From Acidimicrobiia bacterium (GTDB taxonomy: Bacteria > Actinomycetota > Acidimicrobiia > Spongiisociales > ZC4RG35), in assembly GCA_029865445.1 (NCBI GenBank), contig JAOUGY010000201.1, positions 1-6,879 on the forward strand: a DNA stretch of 6,879 nt. Reading direction: 5' to 3'. Each line of letters opens with the position of its first letter. The stretch's first letter is position 1. Below the pieces are notes generated by a model, which made no database searches, was not told the origin of the DNA, and was given only the letters and a program-made list of their open reading frames with translations. Shown here one piece after another: positions 1 through 6,476 of the stretch. Made by a program: the position numbers and the translations under genes.

Positions 1-1
1 T

Positions 2-2773
2 GTGTCGGTGGACGTCCGCCGTTTCGAAGAGTCGGCTGCGGCCGGGCGGGATCGATTGCACGATGATCCGCAGGCTGCTCGTTCGTTGTTGTCGTCGGCC
101 CTCGAGTTGTGGCGAGGTTCGTGCCTGTCCGATCTCGCCGAGTACACGTTCGCAGTGGAAGCGGCTCGTGGTCTCGAGGAGTTGCGACTCACGGCGATCG
201 AGGATCGGATCGAGGCTGATCTGGCCTGTGGCGAGGATGCGCTGCTGTTGCCGGAGTTGGAGGGGCTGATCGGCGAGCATCCCTATCGGGAGCGGCTGCG
301 GGGTCAGCAGATGATCGCCCTCTATCGGGCCGGTCGACAGGCCGAGGCGCTGGCCGCCTATCGCGACGCCCGCACCACCCTGGGTGACGAGTTGGGGGTG
401 GAGCCGTCTCCCGAGCTGCAGCTGATCGAGGAACAGGTGCTCATGCACGACACCCGGCTGTCGGCGCCGGCCGCCCGTCGGAGCAACCTGCCCACGGTCT
501 TGACGTCGTTCGTTGGTCGCTCCCGTGAGCTCGAGGACATCGCCGGACTGCTCGATGCCAGTCGGCTCGTGGTGCTGACCGGTGCCGGGGGGACCGGCAA
601 GACGCGACTGGCCGTCGAGACGGCGAGGACGGTGACCGACCGGTTCCGGGACGGGGTGTGGCTGGTGGAGTTGGCGCCGGTCACCAACCCGGCCTTCATC
701 ATGACCGCCGTCGGCGACGTGTTCGGTCTCCGGCCCGGGGAGGGGGCGACGATCGAGGACGTGACGAGACGGTTCCTGTTCTCTCGGGATCTCCTGATGG
801 TGATCGACAACTGCGAGCATCTCATCGACGCCGCCGCCGCAGCCATTCGTGACATCCTCGACGCCGCTCCCGGGGTGCGGGTGCTGGCAACCTCCCGGGA
901 GTCACTGGGCATCCAGGGAGAGTCGATCCTTCGGGTCCCATCCCTGGCCGTCCCCGACGGTGGACAGCCGATCGAAGAGTCCGCATCTGTCAGGCTGTTC
1001 CTCGACCGGGCCGTTTCGGCGCGACCCGGATACCATCCCTCCGACGAGGACCTCGAAGCCATCGCCGCCGTGTGCCGGCGCATCGATGGGATCCCCCTCG
1101 GAATCGAACTCGCCGCCGCCCGGCTCCGCACGATCTCTCCGAGGGAGTTGTCCAGGCGTCTCGCCGACTCGTTCGGGATCCTGTCGGGGTCCTCCAAGGC
1201 CACCTCGGCGAGACAGCGAACCCTCGAGGCGACCATCCGATGGTCCCACGAGCTGCTCAAACCCGACGAGCGTGACGTGTTCCAACGGCTGTCGGTGTTC
1301 GCAGGCGGCTTCGACATCGACGCCGCCGAAACGGTCGGCCGCGGCGTGAGCATGGACCCGCTGCAAGTCGTGGACGCTCTCGACTCGCTGGTGGACAAGT
1401 CGCTCGTGATGGTGACACACCAGGGCGAGGCCACCAGGTATCGAATGCTCGAGCCGATGCGCCAATACGCTGCGCAACAGCTCGCCGACACCGGCGAAAC
1501 CGACGCGATCGCTTTCGCCCACGCCCACCACTACGCCTCGATGTGTGCCCGCACCTCCCCGCTGGTGCACGGCCGTGAACAGATGACGGCGATCGGCGCG
1601 ATCCGCGAGGACTACGACAACGTGCGACTTGCCTTCGCGAGGTTGTTGGAACGTGAAGATCGAGATGGCTACCTCACGATGGCATTCGATCTCTTCCTGT
1701 TCTGGGTCCTCGAGGGTATGCATCTCGAAGGCATCGAAACCATCGTGGCCGGACTCGATGCCGAAGGCGATGCTGTCGATCCGGTCGTCGCCATCAAGGC
1801 CCAATACGTGGCCGCCACGCTGGGGTCGGAGATCACCGATCCCGAGTCGGTGGCTCATGCGCGCGCCGGACTGGAACTAGCGCGCGTGCACGGCGACCCC
1901 AACCTCATCGGCCGGATGGAGTTGATCCTGGGAGCTTCGATCCGTCACTCCACGATCGACCCGGAGTACCTCGAGCACCTCCTCGAGGGCCGGCGGCTCC
2001 TGGAGGCTCACCCGGCCCCGCACTGGTGGGCGCCGGTCTGGGAGTCCGCCCTTCACAACCTCGTGTATGCCGCCTACCTGCCACGTGAAGATGAACGACT
2101 GTCCGAACACATCGACGCCGCCTTGCGTGGCTTCGAAGAAGCGGGCGACGAGGCGTTGTATGCGGCGACGCTCTCGGATTCGGCGGCCGTCTACGGTCAG
2201 GGACGCGACGATTGGGTCATCGCCAACAGCACGAGAGCGGTGGAGATCCTCGAGCGGCTCGGGGTGCCGTACTGGCACGGACACGCCGTCCAGCTACTCG
2301 GCGCAATCCATCAGTCCAGGGGTGACCACGCCGAAGCGCTGAGACATCTCGAGGCGTCGACTTCGGAACTCGACCTCTGCGGGGACGTCTCGTGCTGGAT
2401 GCGGTCCACGATCGCAGCGATCGTCAGCAGGGTCGAGCTGCAGTCGACCGAGGGTGCCGGGCGGATGTTCCACGCCGTTCTCGACGCCTTGCCCGTCGTC
2501 CCCCTCGCTGAGCTCCACATCCCACGTCTCCTGGACGCGTTGGCCGCTGTGTTGACGGCTGAGCAGCGGGACGAAGAGGCGGCCTCTGTGCTCGGGCTGG
2601 CGCTTGCGACGCCGTTCCCCGTGGAGACGTTGTTTCCCCGTGAACCGCTGCACGAGCGGCTGACCACACAGCTCGAGGGTCGGTTGGGCGCGGGGAGAGC
2701 GAGGACGCTGTTCGCCGAAGGCGCCGCAGGCTCGGTCGACGACCTGCTCGACAAGGCCGCCAGTTGGTTCTGA
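2..2773 (+). CDS. BTAD / NB-ARC (AfsR/SARP-like STAND) transcriptional regulator, 5' truncated by window edge
   Basis: This is a large cytoplasmic regulator that probably couples a nucleotide-dependent switch to transcription. Numbering runs from the first codon in the window. Residues about 1-150 form a bacterial transcriptional activator domain: the line contains RRFEE, ALELWRG, HPYRERLRGQ, ALYRAGRQAEAL and ELGVEPSPEL, all hallmarks of BTAD. Residues about 165-440 are an NB-ARC/STAND ATPase with FVGR at 170-173, Walker A GAGGTGKT at 194-201, Walker B LLMVID at 264-269, the VLATSRE motif near 294-300 and a GIPLGIEL (GLPL-type) motif at 363-370. Residues from about 520 to 923 are helical and probably TPR-like. 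Family members normally begin with a roughly 100-residue winged helix that binds DNA. It is absent here because the frame is open to the left edge, so the GTG at base 2 is unlikely to be the true start. The gene converges on the ceramidase gene. Its targets and ligand cannot be inferred. Confidence 0.93.
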   Translation: MSVDVRRFEESAAAGRDRLHDDPQAARSLLSSALELWRGSCLSDLAEYTFAVEAARGLEELRLTAIEDRIEADLACGEDALLLPELEGLIGEHPYRERLRGQQMIALYRAGRQAEALAAYRDARTTLGDELGVEPSPELQLIEEQVLMHDTRLSAPAARRSNLPTVLTSFVGRSRELEDIAGLLDASRLVVLTGAGGTGKTRLAVETARTVTDRFRDGVWLVELAPVTNPAFIMTAVGDVFGLRPGEGATIEDVTRRFLFSRDLLMVIDNCEHLIDAAAAAIRDILDAAPGVRVLATSRESLGIQGESILRVPSLAVPDGGQPIEESASVRLFLDRAVSARPGYHPSDEDLEAIAAVCRRIDGIPLGIELAAARLRTISPRELSRRLADSFGILSGSSKATSARQRTLEATIRWSHELLKPDERDVFQRLSVFAGGFDIDAAETVGRGVSMDPLQVVDALDSLVDKSLVMVTHQGEATRYRMLEPMRQYAAQQLADTGETDAIAFAHAHHYASMCARTSPLVHGREQMTAIGAIREDYDNVRLAFARLLEREDRDGYLTMAFDLFLFWVLEGMHLEGIETIVAGLDAEGDAVDPVVAIKAQYVAATLGSEITDPESVAHARAGLELARVHGDPNLIGRMELILGASIRHSTIDPEYLEHLLEGRRLLEAHPAPHWWAPVWESALHNLVYAAYLPREDERLSEHIDAALRGFEEAGDEALYAATLSDSAAVYGQGRDDWVIANSTRAVEILERLGVPYWHGHAVQLLGAIHQSRGDHAEALRHLEASTSELDLCGDVSCWMRSTIAAIVSRVELQSTEGAGRMFHAVLDALPVVPLAELHIPRLLDALAAVLTAEQRDEEAASVLGLALATPFPVETLFPREPLHERLTTQLEGRLGAGRARTLFAEGAAGSVDDLLDKAASWF

Positions 2774-2776
2774 GAT

Positions 2777-2855
2777 CCTCGGTGCCATCCGCTTGGTGAT
2801 GCCAGACTCGCCTGGATGGACGAAGTCGTCAACGGCGACGGGATGGCACTCGAGG
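2777..2855. repeat. Long-armed inverted repeat between convergent genes, possible bidirectional terminator
   Basis: The left arm CCTCGGTGCCATCC (2777-2790) pairs with the right arm GGATGGCACTCGAGG (2841-2855), giving 14 base pairs with a single bulged T at 2850. The loop is 50 bases and contains a smaller hairpin (GTCGTC, loop AAC, GGCGAC; 2825-2839, one G-T pair). The repeat begins 4 bases after the regulator stop codon and ends 22 bases before the end of the convergent ceramidase gene. A role in ending transcription from both sides is plausible from this position. However, there is no T-run on either side and the loop is much longer than in ordinary intrinsic terminators, so the function is inference. 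Confidence 0.5.
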
Positions 2856-2877
2856 TCGATTGTTGGCGAGCGACGGG

Positions 2878-4359
2878 TCAACCCAGCGTCCGGGCCAATG
2901 ACGCGAGCCGGTCGGTGAGTCGGGCCGACGCCTCCCCGCCATAGATGGTCGATGCGCCCTCGTAGCGCTGCTCGAGGTACTCCTCTTGCGTCGTCCAGTA
3001 GCCGCCATAGTCGCCGGCGAACCCGATCACCGATGCCGTTTCGCACCCGGCTGCTTCCTTCACCGCCTGCTCGATGCGCCAGCCCGTTACCGTGGTCGGC
3101 TCTCCCGGCACGGTGGCGAAGGAATGGTCGCCGACCCGGACGACGTGCAGCGGCAGCCGCCGGGGGGCCAGCAGCGAGAAGAGCCAGCCGATCGGCAGGG
3201 GGATCCCGGTGTAGGCGTGGACGATGCTGACCTTCGGGCCCTGGCCACCTGTACCCGGGAGCGCCCGGCGGCGGCGCCTCTCGTACAGTGGCGATCGGAC
3301 GCCGTCGGCCACGTCGGCCCAGATCTCCGTGGAACCGTCCACGCCGCCGCCGGCCGTTGCCATGCCGCTGAGCGGTCGCGGTAGTCCCGACGAGCCGGGT
3401 GCCCACAGCTCGTGGGCCGACCGCAAGGCGAACCCCTGTGGATTGGCGCCTGCGATCGCGGCACGGACCACGGCCCCGAGCCGCCGCCCGACCGCCTCGG
3501 CCAGTTCCCGTCCCTGGGTCGATGGTCGATGCGAGTCTGAGGTTCGGAGCCGACCCTTCCCATCCACCGGCAGCGGCGAGATGTCACCGCTCGACCCGCC
3601 ACCAAAGCCCACGGAGGTGCCGTCGCGCTCGGATTCGACCCGGGCGAACCCCCACAGGTCGGCACCGAAGGCCGGCCAGTCCTTTCCCAACGCCGTGCCA
3701 TGCACCGCGTACCAGGCCAGGGCCGCGTCGACCGTCCCGTCGTCGGAGCGGGCGACCAGCACGGTGACCCGAGGGTCGCGCATGCGGTCGGCATCATGCA
3801 TCTCATCGTTCAACCCGGACGCCTGGCCTCGTTCCAGAAACCCGGTCCGAACCGACGGCTCATAGTGATCCCATGCTGGAGCCGCACGATTGCTCCCCGC
3901 GTGGGCCACCAACCCGCCAACGATGGCGGCACGCCCCGGAGTGAGCGATGTGAGCGCGGCACGGACGGCCGTCCGCACCAGCGGTGCGAGCCTGCGCGCA
4001 CTCGACCACGGGGCGAAAGGCGAAGGCCCGGCCATCAGCGTGTACAGCAGACTGCCATACCGCTGCGCCGGTCCGGCGTGGGTGTGCGTACCGGACATCA
4101 CCACCCGAGACGGTTCCAGCCCGCTGGCCTCCACGGCCGCCCGCCAGAGATGCATACCCCCGCAGTGAAGGTCACCGTTGACGAAAACGACTCGTTCTCC
4201 AGCGGTGTCCTCGAGCGCGAGCGCCGAAACGTACAGGCGCTGGTCAGCCTCCGGCGGCGGAGTGGCTCGTTTGGGCCCAAGCGAGCTCCAACCCATGGTC
4301 GGTCCGGGTTGGGACGGTGTGATGTCGGCCCGTCCAAATCCAACTCGACATCCGTCCAA
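2878..4359 (-). CDS. Neutral/alkaline non-lysosomal ceramidase family hydrolase, compact and without signal peptide
   Basis: The family hydrolyses the amide bond of ceramide to sphingosine and fatty acid using a zinc ion. Visible hallmarks of the 493-residue protein: VGFGRADITP at 6-15, NGDLHCGG at 61-68, the metal-binding SGTHTHAGP at 89-97 (His92, His94), AVHGTALG with His220, GDISP at 258-262 with Ser261 at the place of the conserved serine of the GDVSPN motif, PGEPTT with Glu420, and near the end GDYGGYWTTQEEY followed by YEGASTIYG (466-474), which is very typical of the family. His, His, Glu and Tyr ligands therefore all have candidates (Tyr451 or Tyr454). The gene starts at TTG (4359-4357), supported by GGAGGT five bases upstream. 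The protein has no signal peptide and ends straight after the catalytic domain, so the usual C-terminal Ig-like domain is missing. Secreted bacterial ceramidases have both. The real substrate may be another N-acyl lipid. The family call is firm, the substrate is not. Confidence 0.9.
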   Translation of the reverse strand: MDGCRVGFGRADITPSQPGPTMGWSSLGPKRATPPPEADQRLYVSALALEDTAGERVVFVNGDLHCGGMHLWRAAVEASGLEPSRVVMSGTHTHAGPAQRYGSLLYTLMAGPSPFAPWSSARRLAPLVRTAVRAALTSLTPGRAAIVGGLVAHAGSNRAAPAWDHYEPSVRTGFLERGQASGLNDEMHDADRMRDPRVTVLVARSDDGTVDAALAWYAVHGTALGKDWPAFGADLWGFARVESERDGTSVGFGGGSSGDISPLPVDGKGRLRTSDSHRPSTQGRELAEAVGRRLGAVVRAAIAGANPQGFALRSAHELWAPGSSGLPRPLSGMATAGGGVDGSTEIWADVADGVRSPLYERRRRRALPGTGGQGPKVSIVHAYTGIPLPIGWLFSLLAPRRLPLHVVRVGDHSFATVPGEPTTVTGWRIEQAVKEAAGCETASVIGFAGDYGGYWTTQEEYLEQRYEGASTIYGGEASARLTDRLASLARTLG

Positions 4360-4364
4360 GAGCT

Positions 4365-4370
4365 ACCTCC
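4365..4370 (-). promoter_or_regulatory. Ribosome binding site fixing the TTG start of the ceramidase gene
   Basis: The minus strand reads GGAGGT, then five bases (AGCTC), then TTG. A near-perfect anti-16S match at this spacing favours the TTG start. The ATG four bases inside the gene lies in another frame and does not give the ceramidase N-terminus. Confidence 0.75.
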
Positions 4371-4548
4371 GCCGTTTCGACCAGCCCATTCCTACCACGG
4401 GCCGCTGCCCGCGCGCCGTCGCTCTCAGCTCGATCATGGTGTGGCCGCCCTCCTCGCCCTTATGAGCGCTCACCCGGAGGCGGGCGAACGTCACCGGCCG
4501 TATGGGCGGAGCCAGCAGCCAGGGTGCCGGTGTTCTTGGGGGTTGCCG

Positions 4549-4621
4549 TGGGCCCCGTGGGACTCGAACCCACAACCAACGGGTTAAAAGCCCGGTGCTC
4601 TGCCAATTGAGCTAGAGGCCC
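4549..4621 (-). tRNA. tRNA-Lys (anticodon UUU)
   Basis: The 73-base cloverleaf reads on the minus strand. The acceptor stem GGGCCTC (4621-4615) pairs with GGGGCCC (4556-4550), including one T-G pair. The D arm is GCTC / GAGC around AATTGGCA. The anticodon loop CTTTTAA (4590-4584) has anticodon TTT at 4588-4586. The T arm is GTGGG / CCCAC around TTCGAGT, and the discriminator base is A at 4549. The top pair of the anticodon stem (27-43) is a C-U mismatch, while the other four pairs are good. The next bases are CGG, so CCA is not encoded and must be added after transcription. The gene sits alone between the PQQ gene terminator and the ceramidase gene. It decodes AAA and AAG by wobble. Confidence 0.97.
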
Positions 4622-4648
4622 TGGAGGCGTCGGGACGACGCGGAGAAG

Positions 4649-4678
4649 AGAATAGCCCGCCTCGGCAGGCGTACCTCA
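4649..4678 (-). promoter_or_regulatory. Possible promoter of the tRNA-Lys gene
   Basis: Upstream of the tRNA the minus strand has a -10-like TATTCT (4654-4649) and, 18 bases further up, a poor -35-like TGAGGT (4678-4673). Transcription would start about 20 bases before the tRNA 5' end. The spacer contains a small hairpin (GCCTGC, CGAG, GCGGGC; 4670-4655). It could instead be a second structure at the end of the PQQ transcript. The -35 match is weak, so this is tentative. Confidence 0.25.
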
Positions 4679-4686
4679 GGGGGTTT

Positions 4687-4724
4687 GGGGCGGGGCGACT
4701 CACCCCACGGAGTCGCCCCGCCTC
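4687..4724 (-). terminator. GC-rich hairpin terminator of the PQQ dehydrogenase gene
   Basis: Twelve perfect pairs, GGCGGGGCGACT (4689-4700) with AGTCGCCCCGCC (4711-4722), are extended by a G-T and a G-C pair, around a ten-base loop. The hairpin begins 9 bases past the PQQ gene stop codon on the minus strand. The bases after it are AAACCCCC rather than a U-run, so it is a strong hairpin without the classical tail, as is common in high-GC actinobacteria. It separates the PQQ transcript from the tRNA gene. Confidence 0.65.
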
Positions 4725-4733
4725 CTCATCGAA

Positions 4734-6308
4734 TCAGCCCGGCAGCCCGAAGGCGTAGAGCGACGTGCTGGGAGTACCACCGAAGTTCGTGTAACCCGAA
4801 CCCCAGAACAGCATCCCGTTGGAGATCGCTGCGCCCGACAGGCACGAACCGCCGCTGGCGAACTTCCACAACTCGGCACCGGTCGCTGCATTGAGGGCAT
4901 ACATGTGGCCCTGAGCATCCAACGAACACCCGTACACCACGCCGTTCGCAGTGGTGACCGGCCCCGACGTGCTGCCGCCTTCGGACGGGGCGACCTGCCA
5001 GAGGACCTCGCCGGTCCTGGCATCGATGCCCGTCCACACTCCATCGGTCGTCGGGGTGACGCCACCTGGCAACGTCCACTCTGTGAGATCGGAGTTGGCG
5101 TTGGCCGTGTAGACCCGCTGGCCGTCGACAGCCGAACCCCACTGGAGTCCGCCCGCCACGCCGCCAGGCCCCGCCTGGGTGGTCCACACGATCTGACCGG
5201 TGTCCGGATTCAACGCCCAATACTGGCCGCTCTTCTGACCGGCCCCGACCAACTCCGTCTTCTTGCCCCGGCCATCCTTCACCGTGAACAACGCGGGCGC
5301 CTGCCCGAAGTCGTAATCCGGTCCTGCCGGTTCGGGGCAGTTGTCACCGTCGCCGATGAACGGCAGGCAGTCCACAGTCCAGGCGTCGAAGGGCAGCGCC
5401 TTCGTGGCCCACCGGATCGCTCCGGTCTTCATGTCCAGGGCCAGGACTGTGTCGAACAGGTTGTCGGCCGGCGAACACGCTGCCTTCGCCGCCGGATCCT
5501 CACCGGCCAACGTGACGCAATCCAGCACCGCCTGGGGCACCGAGTAGTTGTTCCCGGTTGCCAGGTACACCTGCCCCCGCTTGGTGTCGATCGCCGGCGA
5601 GCTACCCCACAGGGCATTACCGCTGAAGCCCTCGGGCGCCGTGTAGGTCTTCCAGAGGATCTGCCCGGTGTCCTCGTCCAGTGCCAGCATGCTGCCCCGG
5701 AACGAACAACACGGATACCCTTGGATGATTCCTCCGGCGGCAAACGCCTCCTCGAGCGAAGCCACGCCCACATAGACGGTGCCGTCGAACACAGTCGCCG
5801 ACTGGGTGATGATCGCAGCCGGATGATCGTCCGCCACCGTGGTCCACAGGTGCTCGCCCGTGAACTTGTCGAAGGCGAGCACCAGCCCACCGCCACCGAA
5901 CGGACCCTGAGTTCCGACGATCACCTTGTCCTCGGTGACCGCCGGGGTTGCCCGAGCCTTGTCGCCAGGAATCCCCGTGATGGCGGGGATCGACACGCTC
6001 CAGCGCTCCACCCCGGTCTTTTTGTCCACCGCGAACAGGCTCCCCGCCCAATCGGGGAAGTACACGGTGTCACCGTCCACCGATGGCGTCGCCGAAACGT
6101 CGCCGCCAGTCTCGAACACCCACTTGACTGCCAGGTCTCCGACTGTGTCCGTCCCGAGCTTGTGCTCTGATGCCTGATGGCGGGTGTTCTGCCGGTTCCC
6201 GCCGGCCGAGGTCCACTGGTTTCCTTCCGCCGCCGATGCACCCATCGGCAGAAGGAGTGCCCCTACGAGCGCTGCCGCGAGCGCGGCAACTCCATGTCTT
6301 TTTCGCAC
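4734..6308 (-). CDS. Secreted PQQ-dependent dehydrogenase, polyvinyl-alcohol dehydrogenase-like beta-propeller
   Basis: This 524-residue extracytoplasmic protein probably oxidises an alcohol with pyrroloquinoline quinone and calcium. A Sec signal peptide is clear: MRKR, a hydrophobic stretch at 7-20, and ASA at 24-26 before the cut. Seven PQQ-propeller motifs of the form ALDxxTGxxxW lie near 92, 144, 208, 289, 364, 427 and 470. The final SLYAF strand and the N-terminal AVKW strand would close an eighth blade. The adjacent cysteines CC at 200-201 in CCSFRGS match the vicinal disulfide over the quinone. By comparison with methanol dehydrogenase, TGN at 251-253 and Glu186 or Glu187 are likely calcium ligands and Asp282 in ADN the likely catalytic base. 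CPEPAGPDYDFG (324-335) and AGQKSGQYWAL (356-366) are typical of the polyvinyl-alcohol dehydrogenase branch. There is no CxxCH, so no fused cytochrome c. Eight cysteines in all suggest further disulfides. The start is GTG with GGGAG seven bases upstream. The natural substrate is unknown. Confidence 0.92.
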   Translation of the reverse strand: MRKRHGVAALAAALVGALLLPMGASAAEGNQWTSAGGNRQNTRHQASEHKLGTDTVGDLAVKWVFETGGDVSATPSVDGDTVYFPDWAGSLFAVDKKTGVERWSVSIPAITGIPGDKARATPAVTEDKVIVGTQGPFGGGGLVLAFDKFTGEHLWTTVADDHPAAIITQSATVFDGTVYVGVASLEEAFAAGGIIQGYPCCSFRGSMLALDEDTGQILWKTYTAPEGFSGNALWGSSPAIDTKRGQVYLATGNNYSVPQAVLDCVTLAGEDPAAKAACSPADNLFDTVLALDMKTGAIRWATKALPFDAWTVDCLPFIGDGDNCPEPAGPDYDFGQAPALFTVKDGRGKKTELVGAGQKSGQYWALNPDTGQIVWTTQAGPGGVAGGLQWGSAVDGQRVYTANANSDLTEWTLPGGVTPTTDGVWTGIDARTGEVLWQVAPSEGGSTSGPVTTANGVVYGCSLDAQGHMYALNAATGAELWKFASGGSCLSGAAISNGMLFWGSGYTNFGGTPSTSLYAFGLPG

Positions 6309-6315
6309 TGTCCGT

Positions 6316-6327
6316 CTCCCATCCTCC
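6316..6327 (-). promoter_or_regulatory. Ribosome binding site region of the PQQ dehydrogenase gene
   Basis: Two purine-rich blocks precede the GTG start on the minus strand: GGGAG (6320-6316) seven bases upstream and GGAGG (6327-6323) fourteen bases upstream. The nearer one has normal spacing. The ATG between them is out of frame with the propeller protein, so GTG at 6308 is the supported start and places the signal peptide exactly at the N-terminus. Confidence 0.55.
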
Positions 6328-6358
6328 GATGCCCGTCAAGGGCCATACGTCCGGCCGC

Positions 6359-6387
6359 CCAATAGCGGTCGGCCCCCACGACGACAA
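6359..6387 (-). promoter_or_regulatory. Weak candidate promoter of the PQQ dehydrogenase gene
   Basis: On the minus strand TTGTCG (6387-6382) and TATTGG (6364-6359) are separated by 17 bases, the preferred spacing of a housekeeping sigma factor. Both hexamers match the consensus only partly. The start of transcription would fall near 6352, leaving a leader of about 45 bases before the GTG. No operator-like palindrome of note lies next to it. Confidence 0.25.
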
Positions 6388-6476
6388 TACGCTCCAGAGC
6401 GCGGGCGTGCGGCTGTTCTCTGCTGGGAATTCGCCGTGTCGGTTTTGTTCGACGTTACGAAATCTTGTGGTGGGGG

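Larger units (their letters stand above)
6309..6476. other. Non-coding upstream region of the PQQ dehydrogenase gene
   Basis: Apart from the ribosome binding site and weak promoter candidate listed separately, I see nothing conserved in this stretch. Frames crossing it on both strands lack start signals and protein-like composition. The end of the LtrA remnant may reach into its right part, where the minus-strand frame reads on past the last hydrophobic helix into low-complexity residues until a stop near 6336. Confidence 0.4.

Noticed and set aside
902..1858. Minus-strand open frame of 318 codons antisense to the regulator
   Set aside because: It is a shadow of GC-rich codon usage. It has no family motif and an unnatural composition rich in Arg, Gly and His, while the plus-strand frame has clear BTAD and NB-ARC motifs.
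2817..2942. Short plus-strand ORF starting MDEVVNGDGMALEVD in the convergent gap
   Set aside because: The first residues look protein-like, but there is no ribosome binding site, half of it overlaps the ceramidase 3' end in antisense, and its start region is explained by the inverted repeat.
2294..3406. Minus-strand frame of 370 codons spanning the ends of both convergent genes
   Set aside because: It overlaps two well-supported genes in the wrong frames and contains no domain. It is open only because of high GC.
3700..4587. Plus-strand frame of 295 codons reaching into the tRNA gene
   Set aside because: It is antisense to the ceramidase gene and runs into a tRNA. No protein family pattern is visible.
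4655..4670. Small stem-loop GCCCGC / GCAGGC upstream of the tRNA as a second terminator
   Set aside because: It has only six pairs including a G-T, lies inside the candidate tRNA promoter spacer, and has no T-run. The 12-pair hairpin at 4687-4724 is the much better terminator.
4905..6170. Plus-strand open frame of 421 codons antisense to the PQQ gene
   Set aside because: It is a mirror frame of the propeller gene with Arg/His/Pro-rich low-complexity sequence, no ribosome binding site and no recognisable domain.
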